Of a stretch of DNA of 64,000 nucleotides, positions 55,316 to 63,812 are shown one piece after another. The notes under the pieces are model-generated. The model searched no databases. It was not told the DNA's origin and saw only the letters and a program-made list of their open reading frames with translations. Position 1 is the stretch's first letter. Each line of letters opens with the position of its first letter. The translations under genes and the position numbers were made by a program. The DNA comes from Acinetobacter sp. WCHA45 (lineage in GTDB: Bacteria > Pseudomonadota > Gammaproteobacteria > Pseudomonadales > Moraxellaceae): contig NZ_CP028560.1 of NCBI RefSeq assembly GCF_002165255.2, positions 1-64,000 on the forward strand, in the 5' to 3' direction.

Positions 55316-56347
55316 ATGACCGCATCCACGATCCGCCTGCGCCGCTGGCTGGCCGGGCTCGCCCTGCTGCTTGCGCTGCCCGCGACCTCGGCCGTCGCCC
55401 AGGACTTCGAACTGCCGCCGGTCGACGAGGTCTTCGTCCTGTCCGCGCAGGCCACCGCGCCGGACCGCATCGAGGTGCGCTGGCGGATCGCCGACGGCTA
55501 TTACCTGTACCGGCACCGCACCTCGGTCAAGGCCGATGCCGCCTTCACCGGCGCGACCATGGCGCTGCCGAAGGGCAAGGCCTACCGCGACGAATTCTTC
55601 GGCGACGTCGAAACCTACCGCAAGGAATTGCTCGGCACCCTCACCGGCACGCCCGCGGCCGGCGCGAGCGCGACCACCCTGACCGTGAAGTACCAGGGCT
55701 GCGCCGATGCCGGCGTGTGCTACCCGCCGCAGACCCGCACCCTGAAGGTCGCGTTGCCGGGCGAAGCGGGCGCTGGCGGCTTCGGCTGTAAGGCGCGCGG
55801 GCTGCATGATTATGTCGTCAAGAACGGCTCTGCCGATCATCCCAACGCCGAGGTGAAATTCGCACTGGGTGATGTGGTCAACACCATGATCGGCTGCACT
55901 AATGGTGAAACGATCATGCTGTGCCACGACACCTCGCTGCCGCGCCCCTATTCTCTCGGCTTTCGGGTGCAAGGCACCGAGGGGCTGTGGATGGACGTCA
56001 ACAAGTCGATCTATCTGGAGGGCAAGAGCCCACAGCCGCACCGCTGGGAGCCTGCCGAGGGCTGGTTTGCGAAATACGATCACCCGCTATGGAAACGCTA
56101 CGCCGATCTGGCGGCAGGGGCCGGGCATGGCGGGATGGACTGGTTCGTGATCCACGCTTTTGTCGAGGCGCTGAAGGCCAAGGCCCCGATGCCAATCGAC
56201 ATTTACGACGCGCTGGCCTGGAGCGCGATCACGCCTCTGTCGGAACAATCGATTGCTGAGGGCAATCGCACGTTAGATTTTCCCGACTTCACCCGAGGGC
56301 AGTGGCGCACCCGCAAGCCGATCTTTGCGCTGAACGACGCCTATTGA
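55316..56347 (+). pseudogene. In-frame chimera: DsbD N-terminus joined to a GH109-type oxidoreductase C-terminus
   Basis: Residues 1 to about 153 are the periplasmic start of DsbD (signal peptide RWLAGLALLLALPATSAVAQ, then VRWRIADGYYLYRHRTSV and GCADAGVCYPPQTRTLKV). From about residue 158 the sequence is the C-terminal part of a Gfo/Idh/MocA family protein of glycoside hydrolase family 109 type (GCTNGETIMLCHDTSLPRPY, SIYLEGKSPQPHRWEPAEGW). The joint at about 55775-55790 keeps the frame open to 56347. Neither half is likely to work. The second half has been annotated as tat in other Tn125 copies. Confidence 0.8.
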
Positions 56348-56357
56348 TCGACGCGAT

Positions 56358-56996
56358 TTAGGCCAAGCGCACCGCAAAGGCGAAATTGGTAATCTTGTCG
56401 GTATCCTTGACGCCCGGCGCGCTTTCGACGCCGCTGGAGGTATCGACCAGCGGCGCTCCGGTGCGCGCAATCGCCTCGGCAACATTCGTCGGATTTAGCC
56501 CGCCTGCCAGCCCCCACGGCAAGGCACCGCGATATCCGGCCAGCAGCGACCAGTCGAACGCCAACCCCATGCCGCCGGGCAGCGCGCCTTTGGGGGTCTT
56601 GGCGTCGAACAAGATCAAGTCCGCCGCCCCGGCATAGGCTGCGGCGCGTGCGACATCGCTGGCGCTGGCGACGGGCAGCGCCTTCCACACCGGCTTGCCA
56701 AACCGCGCGCGCAACTGGGCCACGCGTTCGGGCGATTCCGAACCGTGCAGCTGCAGCGCGTTCAGCTTGGCTGCCACCAGTGCGTCGGCGATGACAGCAT
56801 CATCCGCATCGACGAACAAACCGACCATGGCGATCTGGCCAGCTGCGCGCGATGTCAAAGCGCCCGCGACATTCGACGTAACCGCACGGGGCGACGCTGG
56901 ATAGAACACCAACCCGGCATAGTCCGCCCGCGCCGCGATGGTCGCATCGAGCGCCTCGGGTGTGCTGATCCCGCAAATCTTGATTTTCGCGGGCAT
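56358..56996 (-). CDS. trpF: Phosphoribosylanthranilate isomerase
   Basis: A 212-aa TrpF: PAKIKICGISTPEALDATIA, ADYAGLVFYPASPRAVT, MVGLFVDADDAVI, LQLHGSESPERVAQLRARFG, and the C-terminal WGLAGGLNPTNVAEAI and VDTSSGVESAPGVKD. It catalyses the third step of tryptophan synthesis. It starts 4 bp after bleMBL and probably rides on the blaNDM transcript. Confidence 0.93.
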   Translation of the reverse strand: MPAKIKICGISTPEALDATIAARADYAGLVFYPASPRAVTSNVAGALTSRAAGQIAMVGLFVDADDAVIADALVAAKLNALQLHGSESPERVAQLRARFGKPVWKALPVASASDVARAAAYAGAADLILFDAKTPKGALPGGMGLAFDWSLLAGYRGALPWGLAGGLNPTNVAEAIARTGAPLVDTSSGVESAPGVKDTDKITNFAFAVRLA

Positions 56997-57000
56997 GCGG

Positions 57001-57366
57001 TCAGTCGGGGTTCTGGATCAGCCGCACCAGCGTGCAGTCGGGATCGATCAGGTAGCCGATCCTCAGGCCGCTCGCCTCCAGTTGCGGAGCTTTGAAGCGC
57101 GGCCAGCCGGTGCTTTTTTCCTCGGCTCCCGCCGCGTTCACCAATGCCACCATGGCATCGAGATCATCCAACCGCAGGCAACAGCCGAACGAGCTCGTAG
57201 CTGGGTCGAGGTCAGGATAGGGGAAGAATTCGAGCTGCAAACCGCCGCGCTGCAGGATCATCCAGCCGCGATCCTTCCAACTCGTCGCAAAGCCCAGCTT
57301 CGCATAAAACGCCTCTGTCACATCGAAATCGCGCGATGGCAGATTGGGGGTGACGTGGTCAGCCAT
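57001..57366 (-). CDS. ble: Bleomycin-binding protein BleMBL
   Basis: A 121-aa protein of the glyoxalase/bleomycin resistance fold: MADHVTPNLPSRDFDVTEAF, WMILQRGGLQLEFFPYPDLD, GLRIGYLIDPDCTLVRLIQN. It binds bleomycin-type drugs as a dimer. It starts 3 bp after blaNDM and is co-transcribed with it. Confidence 0.95.
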   Translation of the reverse strand: MADHVTPNLPSRDFDVTEAFYAKLGFATSWKDRGWMILQRGGLQLEFFPYPDLDPATSSFGCCLRLDDLDAMVALVNAAGAEEKSTGWPRFKAPQLEASGLRIGYLIDPDCTLVRLIQNPD

Positions 57367-57369
57367 GGC

Positions 57370-58182
57370 TCAGCGCAGCTTGTCGGCCATGCGGGCCGTA
57401 TGAGTGATTGCGGCGCGGCTATCGGGGGCGGAATGGCTCATCACGATCATGCTGGCCTTGGGGAACGCCGCACCAAACGCGCGCGCTGACGCGGCGTAGT
57501 GCTCAGTGTCGGCATCACCGAGATTGCCGAGCGACTTGGCCTTGCTGTCCTTGATCAGGCAGCCACCAAAAGCGATGTCGGTGCCGTCGATCCCAACGGT
57601 GATATTGTCACTGGTGTGGCCGGGGCCGGGGTAAAATACCTTGAGCGGGCCAAAGTTGGGCGCGGTTGCTGGTTCGACCCAGCCATTGGCGGCGAAAGTC
57701 AGGCTGTGTTGCGCCGCAACCATCCCCTCTTGCGGGGCAAGCTGGTTCGACAACGCATTGGCATAAGTCGCAATCCCCGCCGCATGCAGCGCGTCCATAC
57801 CGCCCATCTTGTCCTGATGCGCGTGAGTCACCACCGCCAGCGCGACCGGCAGGTTGATCTCCTGCTTGATCCAGTTGAGGATCTGGGCGGTCTGGTCATC
57901 GGTCCAGGCGGTATCGACCACCAGCACGCGGCCGCCATCCCTGACGATCAAACCGTTGGAAGCGACTGCCCCGAAACCCGGCATGTCGAGATAGGAAGTG
58001 TGCTGCCAGACATTCGGTGCGAGCTGGCGGAAAACCAGATCGCCAAACCGTTGGTCGCCAGTTTCCATTTGCTGGCCAATCGTCGGGCGGATTTCACCGG
58101 GCATGCACCCGCTCAGCATCAATGCAGCGGCTAATGCGGTGCTCAGCTTCGCGACCGGGTGCATAATATTGGGCAATTCCAT
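57370..58182 (-). CDS. blaNDM-1: NDM-1 metallo-beta-lactamase
   Basis: A 270-aa subclass B1 carbapenemase, a lipoprotein with the lipobox LMLSGC (Cys26). Zinc ligands are in [12 protein letters not shown] (H120, H122, D124), with further ligands in [15 protein letters not shown] (Cys) and MSHSAPD (His). Pro28, Val88, Asp95 and Met154 fit NDM-1 and not the common variants at those sites. ATG 58182 is used; the codon before it is TTG. The first six codons (MELPNI) are those of aphA6, a known fusion. Its promoter comes from ISAba125. Confidence 0.95.
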
Positions 58183-58257
58183 CAAGTTTTCCTTTTATTC
58201 AGCATTAAAAACCCCGCAAATGCGAGGCCTAGTAAATAGATGATCTTAATTTGGTTC

Positions 58258-58286
58258 ACTGTAGCAAAAATATGGGGCGAATTCAA
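58258..58286 (-). promoter_or_regulatory. blaNDM promoter with -35 box in ISAba125
   Basis: On the reverse strand TTGAAT (58286-58281) lies in the end of ISAba125, and TACAGT (58263-58258) lies just outside it, with a 17-bp spacer. This hybrid promoter is known from Tn125. Confidence 0.85.
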
Positions 58287-59362
58287 ACATGAGGTGCGAC
58301 AGTTTCAAAAGCCATATGATAATCAACAAGCTGAGCAAATTTCTCTAATGGTGTAAGCCAATCTAACGCCTTTCTAGGACGAGTATTCAGTGACATGGCA
58401 ACTTGATTTAAATAATGCTGATCTGCCTGATTTAAATCAATCCCTTTAGGTAAATATTGCCTAATTAAACCATTCATATTTTCGCATGTGCCTTTTTGCC
58501 AGGGTGAATGTGGGTCACAGAAATATACATCTATGCCTAAATCTTCTTCGAGTATTTTATGTTCTGACATCTCACGTCCACGGTCATAGGTCAACGTTTT
58601 ACGCAGTTCTGCAGGTAAATATTTCAGAGCTTCAGTTAAAGCCTTGCGCACTGATTCTGCCTTTGCATCAGGTAATGTTGCCAAGATACAGAGCCGTGTA
58701 TTTCGTTCAATAAGTGTTGCTATCGAACTTTTATTGTCTTTACCTTTAATTAAATCAGCTTCCCAATGACCCGGTATTTTTCTTTCTTGAACTTCGGCTG
58801 GGCGCTCATGAATAGTTTTAATATCCTGTAATATAGAATCTTTTTTAGGTTCACCGTTAGCTTTTCGCTTTTTATTTTCATGACGTAGACAGGATAATAA
58901 GTCTTTTTTCAACTCACCCTTTGGTAATGCTCGTATCGTTGAATAAATCGTTGTATGGCTTACATTCATTGTTTGATCCAAATCAGGAAATGTCTTTAAA
59001 CGCTTTGCTATTTGCTGAGGAGACCATAAACAACGGATCGCTTCAACAATAAATTTCCAGAGGATTGAATCGATTTTGAGTTTTCTGTGACCACGTCTAC
59101 GTCTAGCGAAGGTGTTATCAGAAGCATATCGAGCTTGATAAACGTCATTGATGCTATTTCTTTTAAGCTCACGATAGATCGTACTAGGATGTCTTTTAAT
59201 GAGTTCAGCAAATTTTCTGGCTGAAAAGCCTTCTTTTCTTGACTCAAGCATTAATGCAGTACGATCTTCAAAGTTAAGATGATGGTATGACAATTTTATA
59301 TACTCCATAAACCCTTTAAATTAATTAGGTGGTTTATGTCGCACTTCAAGTTTTACTCTGCC
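58276..59362 (-). mobile_element. ISAba125, right copy (IS30 family, 1087 bp)
   Basis: Same ends and length as the left copy. The sequence outside is AAA, which matches the base triplet before the left copy. Confidence 0.92.
58283..59308 (-). CDS. ISAba125 transposase
   Basis: A 341-aa IS30-family transposase, the same as the left copy apart from about three base differences near 59107-59130 (YQARYASD in place of YQAQYASD). Its outward-reading end supplies the -35 box for blaNDM-1. Confidence 0.92.
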   Translation of the reverse strand: MEYIKLSYHHLNFEDRTALMLESRKEGFSARKFAELIKRHPSTIYRELKRNSINDVYQARYASDNTFARRRRGHRKLKIDSILWKFIVEAIRCLWSPQQIAKRLKTFPDLDQTMNVSHTTIYSTIRALPKGELKKDLLSCLRHENKKRKANGEPKKDSILQDIKTIHERPAEVQERKIPGHWEADLIKGKDNKSSIATLIERNTRLCILATLPDAKAESVRKALTEALKYLPAELRKTLTYDRGREMSEHKILEEDLGIDVYFCDPHSPWQKGTCENMNGLIRQYLPKGIDLNQADQHYLNQVAMSLNTRPRKALDWLTPLEKFAQLVDYHMAFETVAPHV

Positions 59363-59392
59363 AAACTTGATATTTGGGGCTCGAAACGGTGA

Positions 59393-59420
59393 ATTTCGTA
59401 TAACCGCCATTATGTTAAGT
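59393..59420 (+). repeat. pdif site 4 (XerC-XerD orientation)
   Basis: ATTTCGTATAA CCGCCA TTATGTTAAGT, 31 bp after the right end of Tn125. Without Tn125 it would be the right border of the higBA module. Confidence 0.88.
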
Positions 59421-59470
59421 TAATCAAAATTCTTAATGCACCAAAACCTAAAAATTTAAATGGAGTAAAA

Positions 59471-60001
59471 ATGACTTTAAAGGGGTTAGATATTCAAGAA
59501 GATTGTATCAAAGCTATTTCTAATGAATCTTTAATATTTGATATTAAGAATAAAGAGTTTTTAGAGGATATAGAAAATCTTTTATTACAGTATTTTCAAA
59601 ATTTTAGTAATGATTTAAATGGAATTGAGTTTGATAATTTTTCTGTGGAGTTTTGGTTCGATGCAGGACAATTGATTATTTATCCTGAAAAAGATTTATT
59701 AGATCGTAAACCCTTTGAATCTGAATATGATTTAGATAGATTAGACCCTTATTTTTATCTAGTTTGTGAAGAATATAGGATATATTTTGATGACTTAATA
59801 TCTCGAAAAGTAAGCGATCAAGTATCTGAAAAAGAAGCTATTTCTAAAACTAATGACGTAATTGATTGTGTAAGCAAAGCTATAAAAAATATAAATGATG
59901 AAAACAATCTTTTAAAGATGTTAGGCAGGCCTAAATTAGAAATAAGATATTTCGGTGTAACGAAAGAAGAACTTTTAGCAAAAGAAATTCTCGTGAAATG
60001 A
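59471..60001 (+). CDS. Hypothetical acidic protein, single-gene pdif module
   Basis: A 176-aa protein: MTLKGLDIQEDCIKAISNES, then FSVEFWFDAGQLIIYPEKDL and PYFYLVCEEYRIYFDDLI. It is acidic and soluble and I do not recognise the family. Composition and position alone between two pdif sites would suit an immunity or accessory gene; this is inference. Confidence 0.65.
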   Translation: MTLKGLDIQEDCIKAISNESLIFDIKNKEFLEDIENLLLQYFQNFSNDLNGIEFDNFSVEFWFDAGQLIIYPEKDLLDRKPFESEYDLDRLDPYFYLVCEEYRIYFDDLISRKVSDQVSEKEAISKTNDVIDCVSKAIKNINDENNLLKMLGRPKLEIRYFGVTKEELLAKEILVK

Positions 60002-60034
60002 AGTAGATATTTTTGTCGTATTAAGGAAAACTAA

Positions 60035-60062
60035 AATTAACATAATGGGCGTTATGCGAAGT
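60035..60062 (-). repeat. pdif site 5 (XerD-XerC orientation)
   Basis: AATTAACATAA TGGGCG TTATGCGAAGT. The XerC arm is more diverged than in the other sites. It separates the hypothetical gene from brnTA. Confidence 0.85.
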
Positions 60063-60063
60063 C

Positions 60064-60091
60064 AAAAATGGGAGCTTAAGCTCCCATTTTT
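60064..60091. terminator. Palindromic terminator next to pdif site 5
   Basis: A perfect 28-bp palindrome with the core GGGAGCTTAAGCTCCC flanked by A and T runs. It starts 1 bp after the pdif site and overlaps the stop region of brnA. Confidence 0.8.
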
Positions 60092-60404
60092 ATTGATGAT
60101 TTTTTAATTCTTTCAGCATAGCATCCCGTAAAATTTCATTCATTCGTGTTTGATAACCTTTGCCTTGTGCTTTGAACCAAGCAAGTACATCAGCATCTAA
60201 CCGAATTGAAGTTTGTTGCTTCACTGGGCGGTAAAATTGATTTTGGCGTACAGCACTGCTCCAATCGGTAATTTCAGGAATATCTGATAGATCTAGCTGA
60301 TCATCAGGAACCGTGCCTTTAGCAAGCAAGCGTTGAATTTCAGCATCTTGCTTCTCACCAAATTTCTCATTCAGCTCTTTGCGTGAGTATCTAACCATGC
60401 TCAT
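60090..60404 (-). CDS. brnA: BrnA antitoxin
   Basis: A 104-aa protein ending in a ribbon-helix-helix domain: QQTSIRLDADVLAWFKAQGKG, YQTRMNEILRDAMLKEL. BrnA dimers bind BrnT and the operon promoter. Its start overlaps the end of brnT by 14 bp, the usual arrangement. Confidence 0.92.
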   Translation of the reverse strand: MSMVRYSRKELNEKFGEKQDAEIQRLLAKGTVPDDQLDLSDIPEITDWSSAVRQNQFYRPVKQQTSIRLDADVLAWFKAQGKGYQTRMNEILRDAMLKELKNHQ

Positions 60405-60678
60405 ATTTGTTTCGCTCCGCTTTAGTCACTTGCCTTGCACTAATGATTCGTATGATTTCACAGTCATCTTCATCAAAAATGGTGTGAGCCACCAATAACA
60501 TTAGTACGCCTTTAACTCGTCCAATGGTTTGCCAACGTTCTTCACCATCGGTATGTCTGTCTTGGATTGAGATCCGTAATGGATCTTCAAAAACAAGGCT
60601 TGCAGTTTCGAAAGAGATATCATGCTTTTTCTGATTCTTTCGATTCTTAGCCTCATCCCATTCAAAATACTGTTCCAT
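60391..60678 (-). CDS. brnT: BrnT ribonuclease toxin
   Basis: A 95-aa toxin: MEQYFEWDEAKNRKNQKKHD, SFETASLVFEDPLRISIQDR, RWQTIGRVKGVLMLLVAHT, RIISARQVTKAERNKYE. These are the BrnT (COG2929) signatures of a RelE-like RNase. ATG 60678 is chosen over one 9 bp upstream by comparison with the family. Confidence 0.92.
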   Translation of the reverse strand: MEQYFEWDEAKNRKNQKKHDISFETASLVFEDPLRISIQDRHTDGEERWQTIGRVKGVLMLLVAHTIFDEDDCEIIRIISARQVTKAERNKYEHG

Positions 60679-60792
60679 AAAAAACATTCAAATTTGTATA
60701 TACAATAATGTATCACAAAATTGTATAACTCAAGTTGAGAAGCGTAATTTTTAGTCAAATTTATTGGCAAGAACTATCAAAACTGCTCATAA

Positions 60793-60822
60793 AAAAGCCG
60801 ACTTGTTTCCAAGTCGGCTTTT
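60793..60822. terminator. Terminator-like hairpin before pdif site 6
   Basis: Perfect 13-bp arms AAAAGCCGACTTG and its inverse around TTTC, with A and T runs on both sides. It insulates brnTA from the next module. Confidence 0.8.
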
Positions 60823-60885
60823 GAACATCATCGAGCAAATAATTTATATCATAAGTTTTTGATTTTTATATTTTTCAATTTGTGC

Positions 60886-60913
60886 ATTTCGTATAACGCC
60901 CATTATGTTAAAT
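60886..60913 (+). repeat. pdif site 6 (XerC-XerD orientation)
   Basis: ATTTCGTATAA CGCCCA TTATGTTAAAT, the closest of the seven to the consensus. It separates brnTA from the last module. Confidence 0.88.
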
Positions 60914-60918
60914 ATATT

Positions 60919-61689
60919 TTAGTTAAGTAATTTATCTCTTATCAATTCTTTAAATTTTTCAGGATTTTGCTCCGCTTGATTATTAAAAATATCAAAGTAA
61001 GTTAAAGCTTGTTGTTGAATTTTTCCTTTATTTGGAACACGAGAAGCAGGATGAGGGAGTCGAATTACTAAAGTCTTTTTATTCCAGAATCTTACGCTAA
61101 ATCCTTCTATAGATTCTTTGAAGTTAAGAATATCTTCGTCATTAACATAATTGAGTTTCAACTGTTCCCAATTTCCATGATATGCACCTAAGAAAAAAAT
61201 ATTTTTAGGTTCTAATCTATCAAGTTGATTTACTAAGTTTTCTATTGATATATCTTTAAGATGCTCATACAAATCTATACTTTTATTTTTTGAATTCAAT
61301 AAGTTAAAAGATTTTTTATTATAATCAAAGAAGTAGAAGTTTAACCATTGTATATACTCGTTATTATTTTTTTCTTTGACTTTACCTAAGAATTTTAAGA
61401 ATTGTGATCTCACAGGTGGCTTTTCATAAAGATTACGGTATCTAATTTTACTTTCAGAAATTAATTCATTTGTACTTAAATTTCCTAATATAAAGCTATC
61501 TAATTTCAATTTCCCCCATCCAGAAGTTTCTTGGCCAACAATTACTACTTTATTTTTGGATTGGTCAAAAGAACTATCTAAAAAATCTGGAATGAAAGGT
61601 AAGCTGATTTTTTGTAAAAGAGGGTGATAATCCTTATGTGTAATAAGGTTATTTTTTAATTTATTTAAATTTTCTGAGTATTCAATCAT
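60919..61689 (-). CDS. Uracil-DNA-glycosylase-like protein
   Basis: A 256-aa soluble protein. KVVIVGQETSGWGKLKLDSF near residues 47-66 recalls the UDG-superfamily motif A (GQxPxxxG), PKNIFFLGAYHGNWEQ near 161 a central strand, and VIRLPHPASRVPNKG near 208-222 the HPS-like motif B. This suggests a UDG fold, but the catalytic acid of motif A is not evident. It is divergent from a small gene, both within one pdif module, which could be a toxin-antitoxin or defence pair. Confidence 0.55.
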   Translation of the reverse strand: MIEYSENLNKLKNNLITHKDYHPLLQKISLPFIPDFLDSSFDQSKNKVVIVGQETSGWGKLKLDSFILGNLSTNELISESKIRYRNLYEKPPVRSQFLKFLGKVKEKNNNEYIQWLNFYFFDYNKKSFNLLNSKNKSIDLYEHLKDISIENLVNQLDRLEPKNIFFLGAYHGNWEQLKLNYVNDEDILNFKESIEGFSVRFWNKKTLVIRLPHPASRVPNKGKIQQQALTYFDIFNNQAEQNPEKFKELIRDKLLN

Positions 61690-61747
61690 AGTATGTTTAC
61701 TTGCTTAATTTTTTTTAAGTTATATATGAAAACTTAGGAGAATAACA

Positions 61748-62086
61748 TTGAAAATAGGTATATTTTGGTTTTATAAAAATCAAGTTCTTGGTATTTCTCA
61801 TGAGTTTGATATTAATAGCTCAGATTCTTTAGGTATGATTGATAGTGCCTACAACCATGTATCTTATTGGGATGAATTACGAAATAAATTTTCTGAGCTA
61901 AGGGAAATTGAATATGACGATGTACCTCGGGGAAGAGTAATATTCGATAAAAATAAAAATAAATTGATCATCTATCTAGATAAGAAATTATTAATTAAAG
62001 GTAAGGTATCAAAAATTTGTGATTTTTTTGATGCTGAATATGATGTGAATACAGTATTACGCTTAGATCCGCACTATAGAACTTAA
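61748..62086 (+). CDS. Small hypothetical protein
   Basis: A 112-aa protein, MKIGIFWFYKNQVLGISHEF, SYWDELRNKFSELREIEYDD, VPRGRVIFDKNKNKLIIYLD. I recall similar short proteins of unknown function in other gammaproteobacteria. GGAG precedes the start. It is divergent from the UDG-like gene and ends 36 bp before a pdif site. Confidence 0.65.
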   Translation: MKIGIFWFYKNQVLGISHEFDINSSDSLGMIDSAYNHVSYWDELRNKFSELREIEYDDVPRGRVIFDKNKNKLIIYLDKKLLIKGKVSKICDFFDAEYDVNTVLRLDPHYRT

Positions 62087-62122
62087 TAGAAAACTAAATT
62101 TCTGATTAGAAAGATTTTCTAA

Positions 62123-62150
62123 AATTAACATAATACACCTTATACGTAAT
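62123..62150 (-). repeat. pdif site 7 (XerD-XerC orientation)
   Basis: AATTAACATAA TACACC TTATACGTAAT. It is the last site of the series; 11 bp later the IS6-family element begins and cuts off whatever module followed. Confidence 0.85.
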
Positions 62151-62161
62151 GCGTTATAATT

Positions 62162-62981
62162 GGCACTGTTGCAAATAGAGATTTGAGTCGATGATGTTCC
62201 CTTTAAAAAGTACTTAGAGACCGAAAACCCTGTTGATTAGACACACTTCACCCTGAGGCTGACCATAATAAAATGACGATGCTTGTCCTTTACGTAGTGC
62301 ACGCATGACTTCAATACCTTTAATTGTGGCATAAGCCGTCTTCATAGATTTGAATCCTAATGTGGCCCTGATGATCCGCTTTAGCTTGCCATGATCACAT
62401 TCAATCACGTTATTTTTATACTTAATCTGCCTGTGCTCAAGGTCTGGTGGACATTTACCTTCCCGTTTTAACCGTGATAAAGCACGTCCATATGTGGGTG
62501 CTTTATCCGTGTTGATCACTTGTGGAATTTGCCACTTCTTCACATTATTTAAAATTTTTCCAAGAAAACAATATGCTGATTTGGTATTACGTCTAGAAGA
62601 AAGATAAAAATCAATGGTATCGCCACGTTGATCGACTGCACGATACAGATAAGACCATCGTCCATTCACTTTTACATAGGTTTCATCAATATGCCACGAG
62701 CTCAGATCTGTAGGATTACGCCAATACCAGCGTAAACGTTTTTCTATTTCAGGAGCATAACGTTGAACCCAACGGTAAATAGTCGTGTGATCAACATTCA
62801 CACCCCGTTCGGCCAGCATTTCCTGCAGTTCACGATAGCTAATGCCATATTTACAATACCAGCGCACAGCCCAAAGAATGATTTCGCCCTGAAAATGCCG
62901 ACCATGGAAAGGATTCATATGCTGCACCTTTAGCTAAAACAGTCTTCAGCTTACCATTCGTGGTTATTTGCAACAGTGCCG
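62162..62981 (-). mobile_element. IS6-family element (IS1006/IS1008-like), 820 bp
   Basis: Terminal inverted repeats GGCACTGTTGCAAATA at 62162 and the inverse ending at 62981. The 8 bp on either side (TTATAATT and GCTGACGC) do not match, so the element marks a recombination or deletion joint and not a simple insertion. Confidence 0.9.
62214..62918 (-). CDS. IS6-family transposase
   Basis: A 234-aa transposase from ATG 62918: MNPFHGRHFQGEIILWAVRW, YCKYGISYRELQEMLAERGV, then the DDE residues in SSWHIDETYVKVNGRW, VINTDKAPTYGRAL and IKYKNNVIECDHGKLKRI. It is close to IS26 in sequence but with the differences expected of the Acinetobacter IS1006/IS1008 group. Complete and probably active. Confidence 0.92.
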   Translation of the reverse strand: MNPFHGRHFQGEIILWAVRWYCKYGISYRELQEMLAERGVNVDHTTIYRWVQRYAPEIEKRLRWYWRNPTDLSSWHIDETYVKVNGRWSYLYRAVDQRGDTIDFYLSSRRNTKSAYCFLGKILNNVKKWQIPQVINTDKAPTYGRALSRLKREGKCPPDLEHRQIKYKNNVIECDHGKLKRIIRATLGFKSMKTAYATIKGIEVMRALRKGQASSFYYGQPQGEVCLINRVFGL

Positions 62982-63812
62982 CTGACGCACACCATCGCCC
63001 ACCGGGTGGGTCGCTATCTGGAACGGCAAGGCCTGCTGGAACGGGATGTCGAAAACAGCTATCTGGCCTCGGATGCGGTGGATGACGACCCGATGACACC
63101 CCTGCTGGGGCACTCGATCACTTACCGTATCGCTGTCGGTTCACAGGCGGGGCGAAAGGTGTTCACTTTGCAAACTCTGCCGACCAGTGGTGATCCGTTC
63201 GGTGACGGGATTGGCAAGGTAGCCGGGTCCAGCCTGCACGCCGGCGTGGCGGCCAGGGCCGATGAACGCAAGAAGCTCGAACGGCTGTGCCGGTACATCA
63301 GCCGCCCGGCGGTATCCGAGAAGCGGCTGTCGTTAACACGAGGCGGCAACGTGCGCTACCAGCTCAAGACGCCGTACCGGGACGGCACCACGCACGTCAT
63401 TTTCGAACCATTGGATTTCATTGCAAGGCTGGCCGCCCTGGTACCGAAGCCCAGAGTCAACCTAACCCGCTTCCACGGGGTGTTCGCACCCAACAGTCGG
63501 CACCGGGCGTTGGTCACGCCGGCAAAACGGGGCAGGGGCAACAAGGTCAGGGTGGCTGATGAACCGGCAACACCAGCACAACGGCGAGCGTCGATGACAT
63601 GGGCGCAACGGCTCAAGCGTGTTTTCAATATCGACATCGAGACCTGCAGCGGCTGCGGCGGCGCCATGAAAGTCATCGCCTGCATTGAAGACCCTATAGT
63701 GATCAAGCAGATCCTTGATCACCTGAAGCACAAAGCCGAAACCAGCGGGACCAGGGCGTTACCCGAAAGCCGGGCGCCACCGGCTGAGCTGCTCCTGGGT
63801 CTGTTTGACTGA
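62982..63812 (+). pseudogene. ISCR2-like (IS91-family) transposase, C-terminal part
   Basis: The frame enters from the IS6 element at LTHTIAHRVGRYLERQGLLE and runs to the normal end PPAELLLGLFD. It contains AARADERKKLERLCRYISRPA with the catalytic Tyr region, VNLTRFHGVFAPNSRHR and the Zn-binding IDIETCSGCGGAMKVIACIE. The ending is as I recall for ISVsa3/ISCR2. The N-terminal part is lost to the IS6 element. Related to the ISCR21 protein at 51084. Confidence 0.8.

Noticed and set aside
62162..62981. IS26 itself
   Set aside because: The protein differs from IS26 at many positions I can recall (for example FHGRHFQGEI, SSWHIDETY); the Acinetobacter IS1006/IS1008 group fits better.
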